Source: a virus. Taken from it: a DNA stretch of 26,565 nt. The stretch is taken from the IMG/VR virus record IMGVR_UViG_3300009285_007250, positions 1 through 26,565 of that record. One strand, given 5' to 3'. A program made the translations under genes and the position numbers. Every line of letters begins with the position of its first letter. Positions within the stretch are counted from its first letter, which is position 1. Positions 20,769-26,565 of the stretch are shown here, in pieces. The notes under the pieces were generated by a model that saw only the letters and a list, made by a program, of their open reading frames with translations, had not been told where the DNA came from and made no database searches.

Positions 20769-21737
20769 TTACTCCCCCCTCGTCAGCCGATAGATACGGT
20801 TGTCAGCTTCAACGATGCGCCTAGCGATCCATTCCGCTACGTTCACCGTAACCGCATTACCGAGTTGTCGATACCGTGGGGAGTCGGGACACGCGCAAAA
20901 ACTCGATCCCCTATGCCCTTCGCCGCAAAGACATGTCCAGCCGTCTGGAAAGCCCTGTAGGCGCTCGCATTCAAGTGGGGTCAGCCGACGTATTCCACCC
21001 GGATATGTCGTGTTGTGGCCTTGTCCTGTGCCTCCAGGGTCCGCTCTGAGTGCAAAAGCGACCAGCGGATCGAAGGCAACTAGGTTTTCGTCGTCCTCGC
21101 CGCCGCGTCCGGGTGTGTTGACGCCAGTGCCGTGAGAGCGGCCTCTAAGTGTGGCGGCAACACGCGCCCGCGCTTCGCCGCTCTCCTGAGAATCCCTGTC
21201 GCCGCCCTTGGGCTCAAAAAGAACCGTTTCGGCACCATCGCCCAGTCTTCGAGCACGGAGGACAATGAACACTCGGCGCCGACATTGGGCGACTCCGAAA
21301 TATCGGCTGTCCAGAATCCGGTAGCTGCGTCGAAACCCGCACTCGGCCAATGCCGCAAGGACGGCGTGAAAATCTCGCCCTCCGTGGATAGAAAGGAGCC
21401 TTGGAACATTTTCAATCACCATCCAACGCGGCTGAAGTTCTTTCGCAATTCTGACCATCTGAAAGAACAAACAGCTCCGCTCCCCGTTCAGTCCTCCACC
21501 TTTTCCGGCAATGCTCACGTCTTGGCACGGAAACCCGCCGCAGATTACGTCAACTGGCTCGAGGTTCGCCGCGCCAATAGTTCGCACATCGCCGTACATC
21601 TGCGCTGTCGGGAACCGGGCTGAGAGCACGGCTTGCGCCTTAATGTCCTGTTCTGCCTGCCACCGCACATCGAACCCAGCGCGCTCGAAACCAAGGTCAA
21701 ACCCCCCGATACCGGCGAACAGCGACCCGACCGTCAT
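20769..21737 (-). CDS. C5-cytosine DNA methyltransferase
   Basis: A 322-residue protein that transfers a methyl group from S-adenosylmethionine to carbon 5 of cytosine. Motifs run in order: FAGIGGFDLGFERAGF (motif I, 7-22), GGFPCQD with catalytic Cys71 (motif IV), VIENVPRLL (motif VI, 108-115), QCRRRVFIVL (motif VIII, 151-160) and RQLGNAVTVNVAEW (motif X, near the end). The target-recognition region (about 195-250) has no assignable specificity. No restriction enzyme is nearby, so it is an orphan, probably protecting phage DNA from host restriction. The ATG overlaps the stop of the winged-helix gene (ATGA), with GAGGGG just upstream. Confidence 0.95.
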   Translation of the reverse strand: MTVGSLFAGIGGFDLGFERAGFDVRWQAEQDIKAQAVLSARFPTAQMYGDVRTIGAANLEPVDVICGGFPCQDVSIAGKGGGLNGERSCLFFQMVRIAKELQPRWMVIENVPRLLSIHGGRDFHAVLAALAECGFRRSYRILDSRYFGVAQCRRRVFIVLRARRLGDGAETVLFEPKGGDRDSQESGEARARVAATLRGRSHGTGVNTPGRGGEDDENLVAFDPLVAFALRADPGGTGQGHNTTYPGGIRRLTPLECERLQGFPDGWTCLCGEGHRGSSFCACPDSPRYRQLGNAVTVNVAEWIARRIVEADNRIYRLTRGE

Positions 21738-22063
21738 TCGCCCCTCGTCAGCCGATAAGCACTGGTCCGCCGCTGGCCGGCGGGCGTCTCAACCGTGCCC
21801 TGCTTGTTCTCCAGCCGGTACCCGCACGGCTCAAGCGCGAGCCGGCACTCGACGACGCGACTGCGCCAGCCGCCCGGGCCGGCGATGTCGGCCAACTCCT
21901 GCATGGAGTGCCATTGGCCGAGGCTGACGAGCAGCCGTCTAGCCACGTCACGCGTGAGCGGCTTCAGGGTCGCCACGACGCGCGACTCGGATTCCTCCCA
22001 CGGCAGCGACGGCCCCCGTTCCATGTCGAGCATCACATCGCCGCGTGTGTCCCAGTGGCTCAT
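21734..22063 (-). CDS. Winged-helix-like putative DNA-binding protein
   Basis: A 109-residue protein starting MSHWDTRGDVMLDMERG. The segment ARRLLVSLGQWHSMQELADIAGPGGWRSRVVECRLALEPCGYRLENKQ (split near residue 62) has the helix-turn-helix plus wing pattern of small phage regulators. I chose the ATG at 22063 because AAAGGA precedes it and it lies 10 bases after the previous stop. The last residues, YRLTRGE, are identical to the end of the methyltransferase, and the DNA there doubles as the ribosome-binding site of that gene. Fold assignment is moderate, target unknown. Confidence 0.65.
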   Translation of the reverse strand: MSHWDTRGDVMLDMERGPSLPWEESESRVVATLKPLTRDVARRLLVSLGQWHSMQELADIAGPGGWRSRVVECRLALEPCGYRLENKQGTVETPAGQRRTSAYRLTRGE

Positions 22064-22073
22064 GCGTCGTCCT

Positions 22074-22319
22074 TTAGGAGCGCCTGGACGGCCGTGCCTC
22101 AGCGGTCCTGGGCGACGTTTCCGGGGCCGTGCATCTCGGGCACGGAGCGTCGCCATTATTGATCCACGGATCGTCATCCTCGTCCGCGTCCACCGACACC
22201 CAGCCAGGGCACCCGCAGATCAATGGCTGGCCGTCGAAGAACCCGCCTTCGCCGTCTGATGCCGCGCCCTCGTCTCCACAGCACGGGCATTCCAGATACG
22301 TCAGCCCGCCTGTACTCAT
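22074..22319 (-). CDS. Small Cys-rich (zinc-ribbon) protein, 81 residues
   Basis: Begins MSTGGLTYLECPCCGDEGAA. It has CPCC (11-14), CGC (35-37) and CPRC (60-63), enough for one or two zinc sites, separated by an acidic loop (VDADEDDDPW). The ATG shares one base with the upstream stop (TGATG). Typical of the many small zinc proteins of phages; function unknown. Confidence 0.65.
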   Translation of the reverse strand: MSTGGLTYLECPCCGDEGAASDGEGGFFDGQPLICGCPGWVSVDADEDDDPWINNGDAPCPRCTAPETSPRTAEARPSRRS

Positions 22320-22507
22320 CACGCCCCGCCTTGCTCGCGCTCGGTGCGTTTCGGCCACAGCCAACGGTCGTGTGGAGCCCTCCACCCGCCGTGCTGACCC
22401 CGCCCGCAGGTGACACACACATGATGCCCACAGCCTCGGCAGAGATGGCCGTCAGTCCACCGCAACCGACGGTGGCAGCACCAACAGAGCGGTCGGCACT
22501 TACTCAT
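22319..22507 (-). CDS. Small zinc-finger protein, 62 residues
   Basis: Begins MSKCRPLCWCCHRRLRW and contains CRGCGHHVCVTCG, giving about eight cysteines in CxxC-type pairs, plus histidines. Two zinc sites are likely. A GAGAGG site lies 8 bases upstream of the ATG. It is coupled to the following zinc-ribbon gene. No family recognised. Confidence 0.65.
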   Translation of the reverse strand: MSKCRPLCWCCHRRLRWTDGHLCRGCGHHVCVTCGRGQHGGWRAPHDRWLWPKRTEREQGGA

Positions 22508-22765
22508 TTCACGTTCCTCTCACGTTGCGAGCGGCGCGGGCCAAACCTCTGCAAGGCTCTTTCGGCTTGGCTGCGTGAGCGCCTAAATGCTCACCTGGTC
22601 AAACGCGGCACACCGCCTGTCCTTGCCCCAACCCCGTGTGCAGGTATCCGCGCCGCCGCAACCTCATCGGGCACCAGCCCCGCTTCGCCACATCCCCACG
22701 CGGGGGCGCGGGGTCCCAGCAACTCGGCCGGAACTGATGCCCATCTCGTGACGACTCCGCACGGC
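22508..22765 (-). other. Noncoding region with two hairpins and the 20-base repeat
   Basis: I see no credible gene here. On the minus strand there is a 6-bp hairpin (22594-22589 with 22580-22575), then an 8-bp hairpin (22571-22564 with 22547-22540, one wobble), then copy 2 of the 20-base repeat, then the ribosome-binding site of the zinc-finger gene. It could be a structured leader or a small RNA. Confidence 0.45.
22522..22541. repeat. 20-base exact direct repeat, copy 2
   Basis: Identical to 8586-8605. Here it lies between a hairpin and the ribosome-binding site of the 62-residue zinc-finger gene; in the other copy it follows tRNA-Leu. Both copies have the same orientation and follow an RNA structure on the minus strand. 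Confidence 0.8.
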
Positions 22766-22864
22766 TCAAGCCGGCGGCTTCTCAGGCCACGCGCCGTTGA
22801 CGAGAGACACTCGAGCACCACAGAGCGGACAGGCACTCGCGCGAATCTTGGACGGCTTGCTCAT
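22766..22864 (-). CDS. Very small Cys protein, 32 residues
   Basis: Begins MSKPSKIRASACPLCGARV and ends EKPPA. It has one CPLC pair. The ATG overlaps the stop of the putative small terminase gene (ATGA), so coupled translation is plausible. It resembles half a zinc ribbon and could pair with another chain. Too short to assign. Confidence 0.45.
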   Translation of the reverse strand: MSKPSKIRASACPLCGARVSLVNGAWPEKPPA

Positions 22865-23688
22865 TCCCCATCCTCCTCGGGATCATCGGCGGCCTCGACC
22901 GGCGGCAGCGCTGCGGGCGGCCGCTTCACCGGCTCGCCACCGTTGTCGCTCGGCGCGACATCAATCACCGGCAGCTTCAGCCCGAGCCGCTGGGTCAGCT
23001 CGGCGAGCCGCTGTGCCAGAGCCTCATCGGTGCTGTACGCCTCACGATAGGGCCGCATCCCATCAGGCGTCACGGGCGCGATCTTCGTTGGGGCGTCCGT
23101 CCCGAGCAGCATCGATAGCCGCTTACTGCTCCGCGTGAGCGCATCGCGGGCCGCGACCTGCAACGCTGCGACACGCACAGGATCGGGCGGAATCTGAACG
23201 ACACGACGTTGCTTTCCCCTCCCAACAACCCGAATCTGCCCGTCGATCTGCCCATACAAGATCGGGAGAAGCTGTCGATCGTCTGCTTCAATCCGCGCCA
23301 CCATAACTGGCAGCCATTCGCCCACGTCGGCCATCATTTGCTGCCGATACTCGGCAGCGCCCTTCCAAATATCAAGACACACCGTCTTCGGTGCCACGCC
23401 GACGATCTTTGCAATCTGCACATGCGTCCGCCGCTCCCGCGCGAACAACTGCCAGACACGCTGTCGGCGCTCTATCATCTCGGCCTGCTTCGTCGCCTCT
23501 AGATGGCCTTCGTTTGCCGTCATTCCCCTTGGCGTCATCGGTCCCGGAGCCGCGCCACGCGGCTTACCGGGGCCATTATTCCCGGGCTTGCGCCCCGGCT
23601 TCCGCCGAAGCTCGGGCGGCTTGGCTCGCGAGCGCCTCGGTTTCTTGATGGTCGGCGGCCGACGGTGGGGTGGCTTGGCACGGGTCAT
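22861..23688 (-). CDS. Putative terminase small subunit (HTH DNA-binding)
   Basis: A 275-residue protein. The first 50 residues are very basic and Pro-rich (TRAKPPHRRPPTIKKPRR), suited to DNA contact. ERRQRVWQLFARERRTHVQIAKIVGVAPKTVCLDI (split near residue 80) contains a helix-turn-helix. The C-terminal half is helical, followed by an acidic tail ending DDPEEDGE. This architecture matches small terminase or related phage packaging-recognition proteins, and it lies upstream of the large terminase on the same strand, though four genes intervene. A general HTH protein remains possible. The start ATG 23688 has only a weak ribosome-binding site and follows the previous stop by 28 bases. Confidence 0.65.
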   Translation of the reverse strand: MTRAKPPHRRPPTIKKPRRSRAKPPELRRKPGRKPGNNGPGKPRGAAPGPMTPRGMTANEGHLEATKQAEMIERRQRVWQLFARERRTHVQIAKIVGVAPKTVCLDIWKGAAEYRQQMMADVGEWLPVMVARIEADDRQLLPILYGQIDGQIRVVGRGKQRRVVQIPPDPVRVAALQVAARDALTRSSKRLSMLLGTDAPTKIAPVTPDGMRPYREAYSTDEALAQRLAELTQRLGLKLPVIDVAPSDNGGEPVKRPPAALPPVEAADDPEEDGE

Positions 23689-23716
23689 CTTTGGTGCTCT
23701 CACGAACTTTGGCTCG

Positions 23717-23926
23717 CTAGCGCCTCTCGGTCCCGCATGTCGCACATACCCATCGATCGCCCGACCTCTGGTGATGCACGGTATGGCGCAGCAGACGCAA
23801 CGCCGCCCAAAGCTTCTCATCGCCTCTAGGTCCCTGCTCGCCCCCGTACACGTCGAGAGCGGCAACCCGCTGCACGAGGGCCGGAAAGTCCGGGTTGCAG
23901 AGACCTTCACACATCAGCCACCGCAT
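23717..23926 (-). CDS. Small Cys-containing protein, 69 residues
   Basis: Begins MRWLMCEGLCNPDFPALVQRV and ends WVCATCGTERR, with two CxxC-like pairs (CEGLC and CATC) near its two ends that could join into one zinc site. GGGAGG lies 8 bases before the ATG. It is between the sugar-type cassette and the putative small terminase. Function unknown. Confidence 0.65.
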   Translation of the reverse strand: MRWLMCEGLCNPDFPALVQRVAALDVYGGEQGPRGDEKLWAALRLLRHTVHHQRSGDRWVCATCGTERR

Positions 23927-23940
23927 ACGGTCAACCTCCC

Positions 23941-23957
23941 CGATTAACGGTTAATCG
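23941..23957. repeat. Inverted repeat CGATTAA-CGG-TTAATCG
   Basis: A 7-bp perfect inverted repeat with a 3-base centre. It covers the stop codon of the oxidoreductase gene and precedes the ribosome-binding site of the next gene. Fourteen bases recur at 8572-8585. It may be an operator or a small intercistronic hairpin. Confidence 0.55.
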
Positions 23958-24787
23958 ACGGCCTTTAGTTGCCGAATCTCCGCGCACAGCCGCAGCGCCT
24001 CGATCCCGTCAGCTAACGTCGCCGCCCGACTGCGGTGCTCGGGAGCCGCCTGCGCGGCAAAGAACTCCGACAGCGCATCGAGATACATCGCCTCACCCAG
24101 TGCCTCCGGTCGATCGAAGTGCGCGCGGCCCTTGAAGTGCTCACCCTCAATCCGCCATTCCCGGGCATATGGCGCACGCCAGTCAATGTCCACGCCGACC
24201 GAACCAAAGCCAAGCACGACACGGTGCTCGCGCACGTCGGCCGATGTCAAGTCGCTCGCACCGAACCACCGCGCCAGATCGATCTCATGCGAGCATTCCA
24301 ACAGCGGATCGGCGTAGGTCGCGCGCAGCCCGCGCCACTGTCGCGGATCGCACGCCAGCGAGAACGACGCGCCGCGAACGCGATTCCCGACGGCACCGAG
24401 TCTCAGCGCCATGGCCTGATCCTGGAAGCGCAGTTGATAGCCGACATAGACCACGGATGGCAGCGGTCTGGTCGCGAGCGCCTCCCACTCGGCCAGCTGC
24501 TCGATTATACCGAGCGGCTTCTCGATGTAGACTGGGATCCCCCGACGCACCGCTTCGCGCGCGTCGTCGAGATGCACCGCGGCCGGCGTTGCGATCACGG
24601 CCGCGTCCGGGTGACAAGCCCACGGACGGCCATCGCCTGTCGGAATCCTCTCGCACGACAGTGCGATCGCTGCGCGCGTGGACGCGGCCTCATCCACGTC
24701 AAAGACGATCGCCTCGTGACCGAGCAGCTTAGCGTTCGCCGCATGCCGCCGACCCGCGCTTCCACATCCGAGGATGAGCACTCGCAT
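23951..24787 (-). CDS. Gfo/Idh/MocA-family oxidoreductase
   Basis: A 278-residue NAD(P)-dependent dehydrogenase, probably acting on a sugar or nucleotide sugar. The N-terminus MRVLILGCGSAGRRHAANAK is the Rossmann nucleotide-binding loop (GxGxxG-like, residues 7-12), and YIEKPLG (87-93) carries the conserved Lys90 of the family. It is somewhat short (usual length about 330), so part of the C-terminal domain may be reduced. The ATG at 24787 shares one base with the stop of the acetyltransferase gene (TGATG). With its two upstream neighbours it forms a tight three-gene cassette for a modified sugar or amino compound. Confidence 0.85.
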   Translation of the reverse strand: MRVLILGCGSAGRRHAANAKLLGHEAIVFDVDEAASTRAAIALSCERIPTGDGRPWACHPDAAVIATPAAVHLDDAREAVRRGIPVYIEKPLGIIEQLAEWEALATRPLPSVVYVGYQLRFQDQAMALRLGAVGNRVRGASFSLACDPRQWRGLRATYADPLLECSHEIDLARWFGASDLTSADVREHRVVLGFGSVGVDIDWRAPYAREWRIEGEHFKGRAHFDRPEALGEAMYLDALSEFFAAQAAPEHRSRAATLADGIEALRLCAEIRQLKAVD

Positions 24788-25317
24788 CAGAGATGCTCCC
24801 GCGTTCCAGGCGTGTGGCGCCAGACATAGATCAGCCACACGCCGTCCGCACGATCGCACACGTAGCCGGCCGCCTCAAACGCCCGAATCGATGGTGCATT
24901 CAGGCGATGAATGCGCGCCCAGATACCCGGAGTGCGTCGGCCTGGGCTCAACACCGCGACTTGATTCAGTGCCCTCCGCCCAATGTGACGACCGCGCGTC
25001 GCAGGATCGAGCACGATCGAGACCCAGAGATCGCCGCCGTCATCATCGAAACGCACGATGCCGACCGGACGCTTCACGCAAGGCAGACCCGGTAAGACCG
25101 AATAGTCATCAACCGGTCCCTCCTCCTCCTCAATGACGAACGCCCCGCCACCGTCGATCTGACGCGCGAACCAGTGGAGATGTTCTTCCCACGGTAGATC
25201 GAGACGCGGCGTGTTCGTGAACCGCTGCGTTTCTATGTCGGTCCACAGCCGCCAGAAGAGCACCGCATCGGCGTCAGTCGCGGGCCGAATGGTCACCGTC
25301 GAATCCTGCTCGTTCAT
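24787..25317 (-). CDS. GNAT-family N-acetyltransferase
   Basis: A 176-residue acetyl-CoA-dependent acyltransferase. STVTIRPATDADAVLFWRLW is the usual family start; LWVSIVLDPATRGRHIGRRAL (about 97-116) is motif A, with an RGRHIG acetyl-CoA pyrophosphate loop; the ARIHRLNAPSIRAFEAAGYV segment is motif B, ending in the AGYV turn. The resemblance to amino-sugar acetyltransferases is suggestive given the neighbouring aminotransferase. The ATG overlaps the aminotransferase stop (ATGA) after an AAGGAG site, so the enzymes are made together. Confidence 0.88.
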   Translation of the reverse strand: MNEQDSTVTIRPATDADAVLFWRLWTDIETQRFTNTPRLDLPWEEHLHWFARQIDGGGAFVIEEEEGPVDDYSVLPGLPCVKRPVGIVRFDDDGGDLWVSIVLDPATRGRHIGRRALNQVAVLSPGRRTPGIWARIHRLNAPSIRAFEAAGYVCDRADGVWLIYVWRHTPGTREHL

Positions 25318-26501
25318 CGCGTCATCTCCTTCAAGCTCTCGGCGGCCGCCTCTATGACGCGCTCGATGGTCGCTTTGGTCATCGCGGCCGAAACGTTGAC
25401 CACTTCGGGATGCCACAATACGCCGTGCGCCGCCATCCGCGCCGAGAACTCGAATCCGCGCCCACCCGACACGTCTCCGAAGCGAAGACGCTGATGCACG
25501 GGCTCGCCTTCGAGCATGGCTCCGAGCCCCAGGCCGTACTCATCGAGCGCTTCGCGCAGCCCACGCCGAAGTTGGCGCCCACGCCGCCAGAGCGTCTCGA
25601 TGATGGGCTCATGCACGTACGCGTGGATCGTATCGATCGTGATGCCTAGCGCGTGAACGTCCCCGCTATAGGTGCCCGAGATCAACTCGCCGTGGCGCGC
25701 GAGCGGATCGTTGCCGACGACGAACGCAATCGGCGCACCGTTCCCGAACGCTTTACCGAGGCACGCCAAGTCTGGTACGACGCCGAAGTACTCCGTCGCT
25801 CCACCGATCGCCCACCGCCCGCCGTAGACCATCTCGTCAAAGACCAACAGCGCCCCGACTCGATCAGCCTCGTCCCGGCACTCACGCAGCCATTCCGCTC
25901 GACACGGCGTCCAGCGCGGTGGCTCCACGAAGATCGCCGCCACGTCGTGATCGGCGATGCCGCCCATCGGCTGGCCGTCGTCGTACCAGCGCGCCTCGGG
26001 CGCGTCCGCCTGCCAGACGTCGTGCCATCCGTGATAACTCGCTCGCGATCGCAGATAGACGCGACGACCGGTCGCCCGACGCGCGACCATGAGCGCCGCC
26101 TCAGTCGACTCGCTTCCGGTTTTCACGAATCGTACACACGAGGCCCACGGCGTTACATGCTTCAATGCAGCATGAGCCGCCCACGCTTCGATGGTATTTG
26201 GCAGCGATCCAACACCCGATTGCCCATGCAAGCCAAAACGATCGGGCGCGAAAGCATGAAAAAGCGCGCTAGAACGACCATACCCGAGGCTGATCGCCCC
26301 GAGCGCACAGCACATGTCGATGAATTCGTTGCCATCGGCATCGCGCAGCATCGCACCATCGGCGTCATGCATGTAGAGCGGCCCCTCGTGTTCACCGAAG
26401 AATCGACCCGGCGCCTTTGACCGCGTCAGCGACCGGCCCGGGATCGCGATCGCTTGCTTTAGCCACTCACGAGAACGCTGATACATCTTCGATCCGGACA
26501 T
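25314..26501 (-). CDS. Class-III aminotransferase, glutamate-1-semialdehyde aminomutase-like
   Basis: A 395-residue pyridoxal-phosphate enzyme. KTGSESTEAALMVARRATGR (127-146) and SYHGWHD (155-161) bind the cofactor; Asp222 in LLVFDEMVYGGRW and Lys250 in LACLGKAFGNG are the cofactor Asp and Schiff-base Lys. Some members of this family interconvert glutamate-1-semialdehyde; others work in sugar or secondary-metabolite pathways. Followed immediately by GNAT and Gfo/Idh enzymes, a role in making an acetylated amino sugar or similar decoration is more likely than haem synthesis, but the substrate cannot be read. GAGG lies 7 bases before the ATG at 26501; a second ATG at 26486 is possible. Confidence 0.9.
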   Translation of the reverse strand: MSGSKMYQRSREWLKQAIAIPGRSLTRSKAPGRFFGEHEGPLYMHDADGAMLRDADGNEFIDMCCALGAISLGYGRSSALFHAFAPDRFGLHGQSGVGSLPNTIEAWAAHAALKHVTPWASCVRFVKTGSESTEAALMVARRATGRRVYLRSRASYHGWHDVWQADAPEARWYDDGQPMGGIADHDVAAIFVEPPRWTPCRAEWLRECRDEADRVGALLVFDEMVYGGRWAIGGATEYFGVVPDLACLGKAFGNGAPIAFVVGNDPLARHGELISGTYSGDVHALGITIDTIHAYVHEPIIETLWRRGRQLRRGLREALDEYGLGLGAMLEGEPVHQRLRFGDVSGGRGFEFSARMAAHGVLWHPEVVNVSAAMTKATIERVIEAAAESLKEMTR

Positions 26502-26565
26502 CGTTGACCCTCACGATCCAATCCTGGCCGCCAAACCCCCGCTTGAAATGCTGGATGGTGCGCTC
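26467..26565 (-). CDS. C-terminal end of an upstream gene (partial)
   Basis: An open frame enters from the right edge and encodes 32 residues beginning ERTIQHFKRGFGGQDWIVRV and ending EDVSAFS before TGA. G+C-rich third codon positions match the neighbouring genes. It overlaps the aminotransferase start by 35 bases, or 20 if ATG 26486 is used. It is too short to recognise; by position it may belong to the same biosynthetic cassette. Confidence 0.45.
   Translation of the reverse strand, partial: ERTIQHFKRGFGGQDWIVRVNDVRIEDVSAFS

Noticed and set aside
8586-22541. Prophage attachment sites (attL/attR) from the 20-base repeat next to a tRNA
   Set aside because: The interval would exclude the capsid and protease genes and include the terminase and portal, and there is no integrase in the window.
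22640-22740. tRNA-like start GGGGATGTGGCGAAGCGG on the minus strand
   Set aside because: No T-loop consensus and no matching acceptor 3' strand follow.
22591-22836. 81-residue minus-strand frame (MPVRSVVLECLSST)
   Set aside because: It overlaps the coupled 32-residue Cys gene in another frame and lacks a ribosome-binding site. The composition looks random.
1-26565. CRISPR array or restriction enzyme partner for the methyltransferase
   Set aside because: No regularly spaced repeats and no endonuclease gene of a restriction system are visible.

Overview
The window looks like the packaging and head-assembly module of a tailed double-stranded DNA phage or prophage (Caudoviricetes, HK97-type head) with a high-G+C host. 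I see terminase subunits, a portal fused to a minor head protein, a prohead protease and an HK97-type major capsid protein. No tail, lysis or integration genes are visible, so host and lifestyle cannot be fixed. Almost every gene is on the minus strand and transcribed from the right edge to the left. Many are coupled by ATGA, GTGA or TGATG overlaps, which marks long polycistronic units. The one clear plus-strand gene is a transposon gene.

Right part (about 20.4-26.6 kb, in transcription order): the tail of an unknown gene, then a three-gene sugar-type cassette (class-III aminotransferase, GNAT acetyltransferase, Gfo/Idh/MocA oxidoreductase). Next come a small Cys protein, a likely small terminase, three tiny Cys-rich proteins, a winged-helix-like protein and an intact C5-cytosine DNA methyltransferase. 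Middle (about 12.6-20.4 kb): a small membrane protein, the large terminase, a TnpB-only IS200/IS605-type element inserted at the terminase stop codon, two small proteins, and the portal/minor-head fusion interrupted by a LAGLIDADG intein. From 10.7 to 12.7 kb lies a run of very small overlapping genes and a Rossmann-like protein, here called protein B.

Central region (8.4-10.7 kb): this is the most interesting part. A gene for a Ro60 orthologue (Rsr; TROVE plus VWA domains) is preceded by its own sigma70-like promoter and by a structured non-coding region. I interpret that region as a Y RNA of the tRNA-mimicking bacterial type. It has a T-arm, an acceptor-like hairpin and a D-arm in that permuted order, closed by a long stem with a bulged C. 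A complete tRNA-Leu(CAA) and a strong intrinsic terminator follow. Left of this is a 995-residue protein with a prohead protease at its N-terminus and a full AAA+ ATPase domain in the middle, then the major capsid protein and a second structural-type protein.

Left part (0-3.4 kb): a GIY-YIG homing endonuclease with NUMOD3-like repeats is translationally coupled to a Rossmann-like protein (protein A, a paralogue of B) that carries a second intein. A secreted or membrane-anchored small protein follows, and then an AT-richer partial gene at the left edge. Selfish elements are unusually dense: two inteins, one GIY-YIG endonuclease, one NUMOD3-like fragment and one TnpB element lie in or beside head-module genes. 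All functional statements rest on motif recognition by eye; no database search was run.
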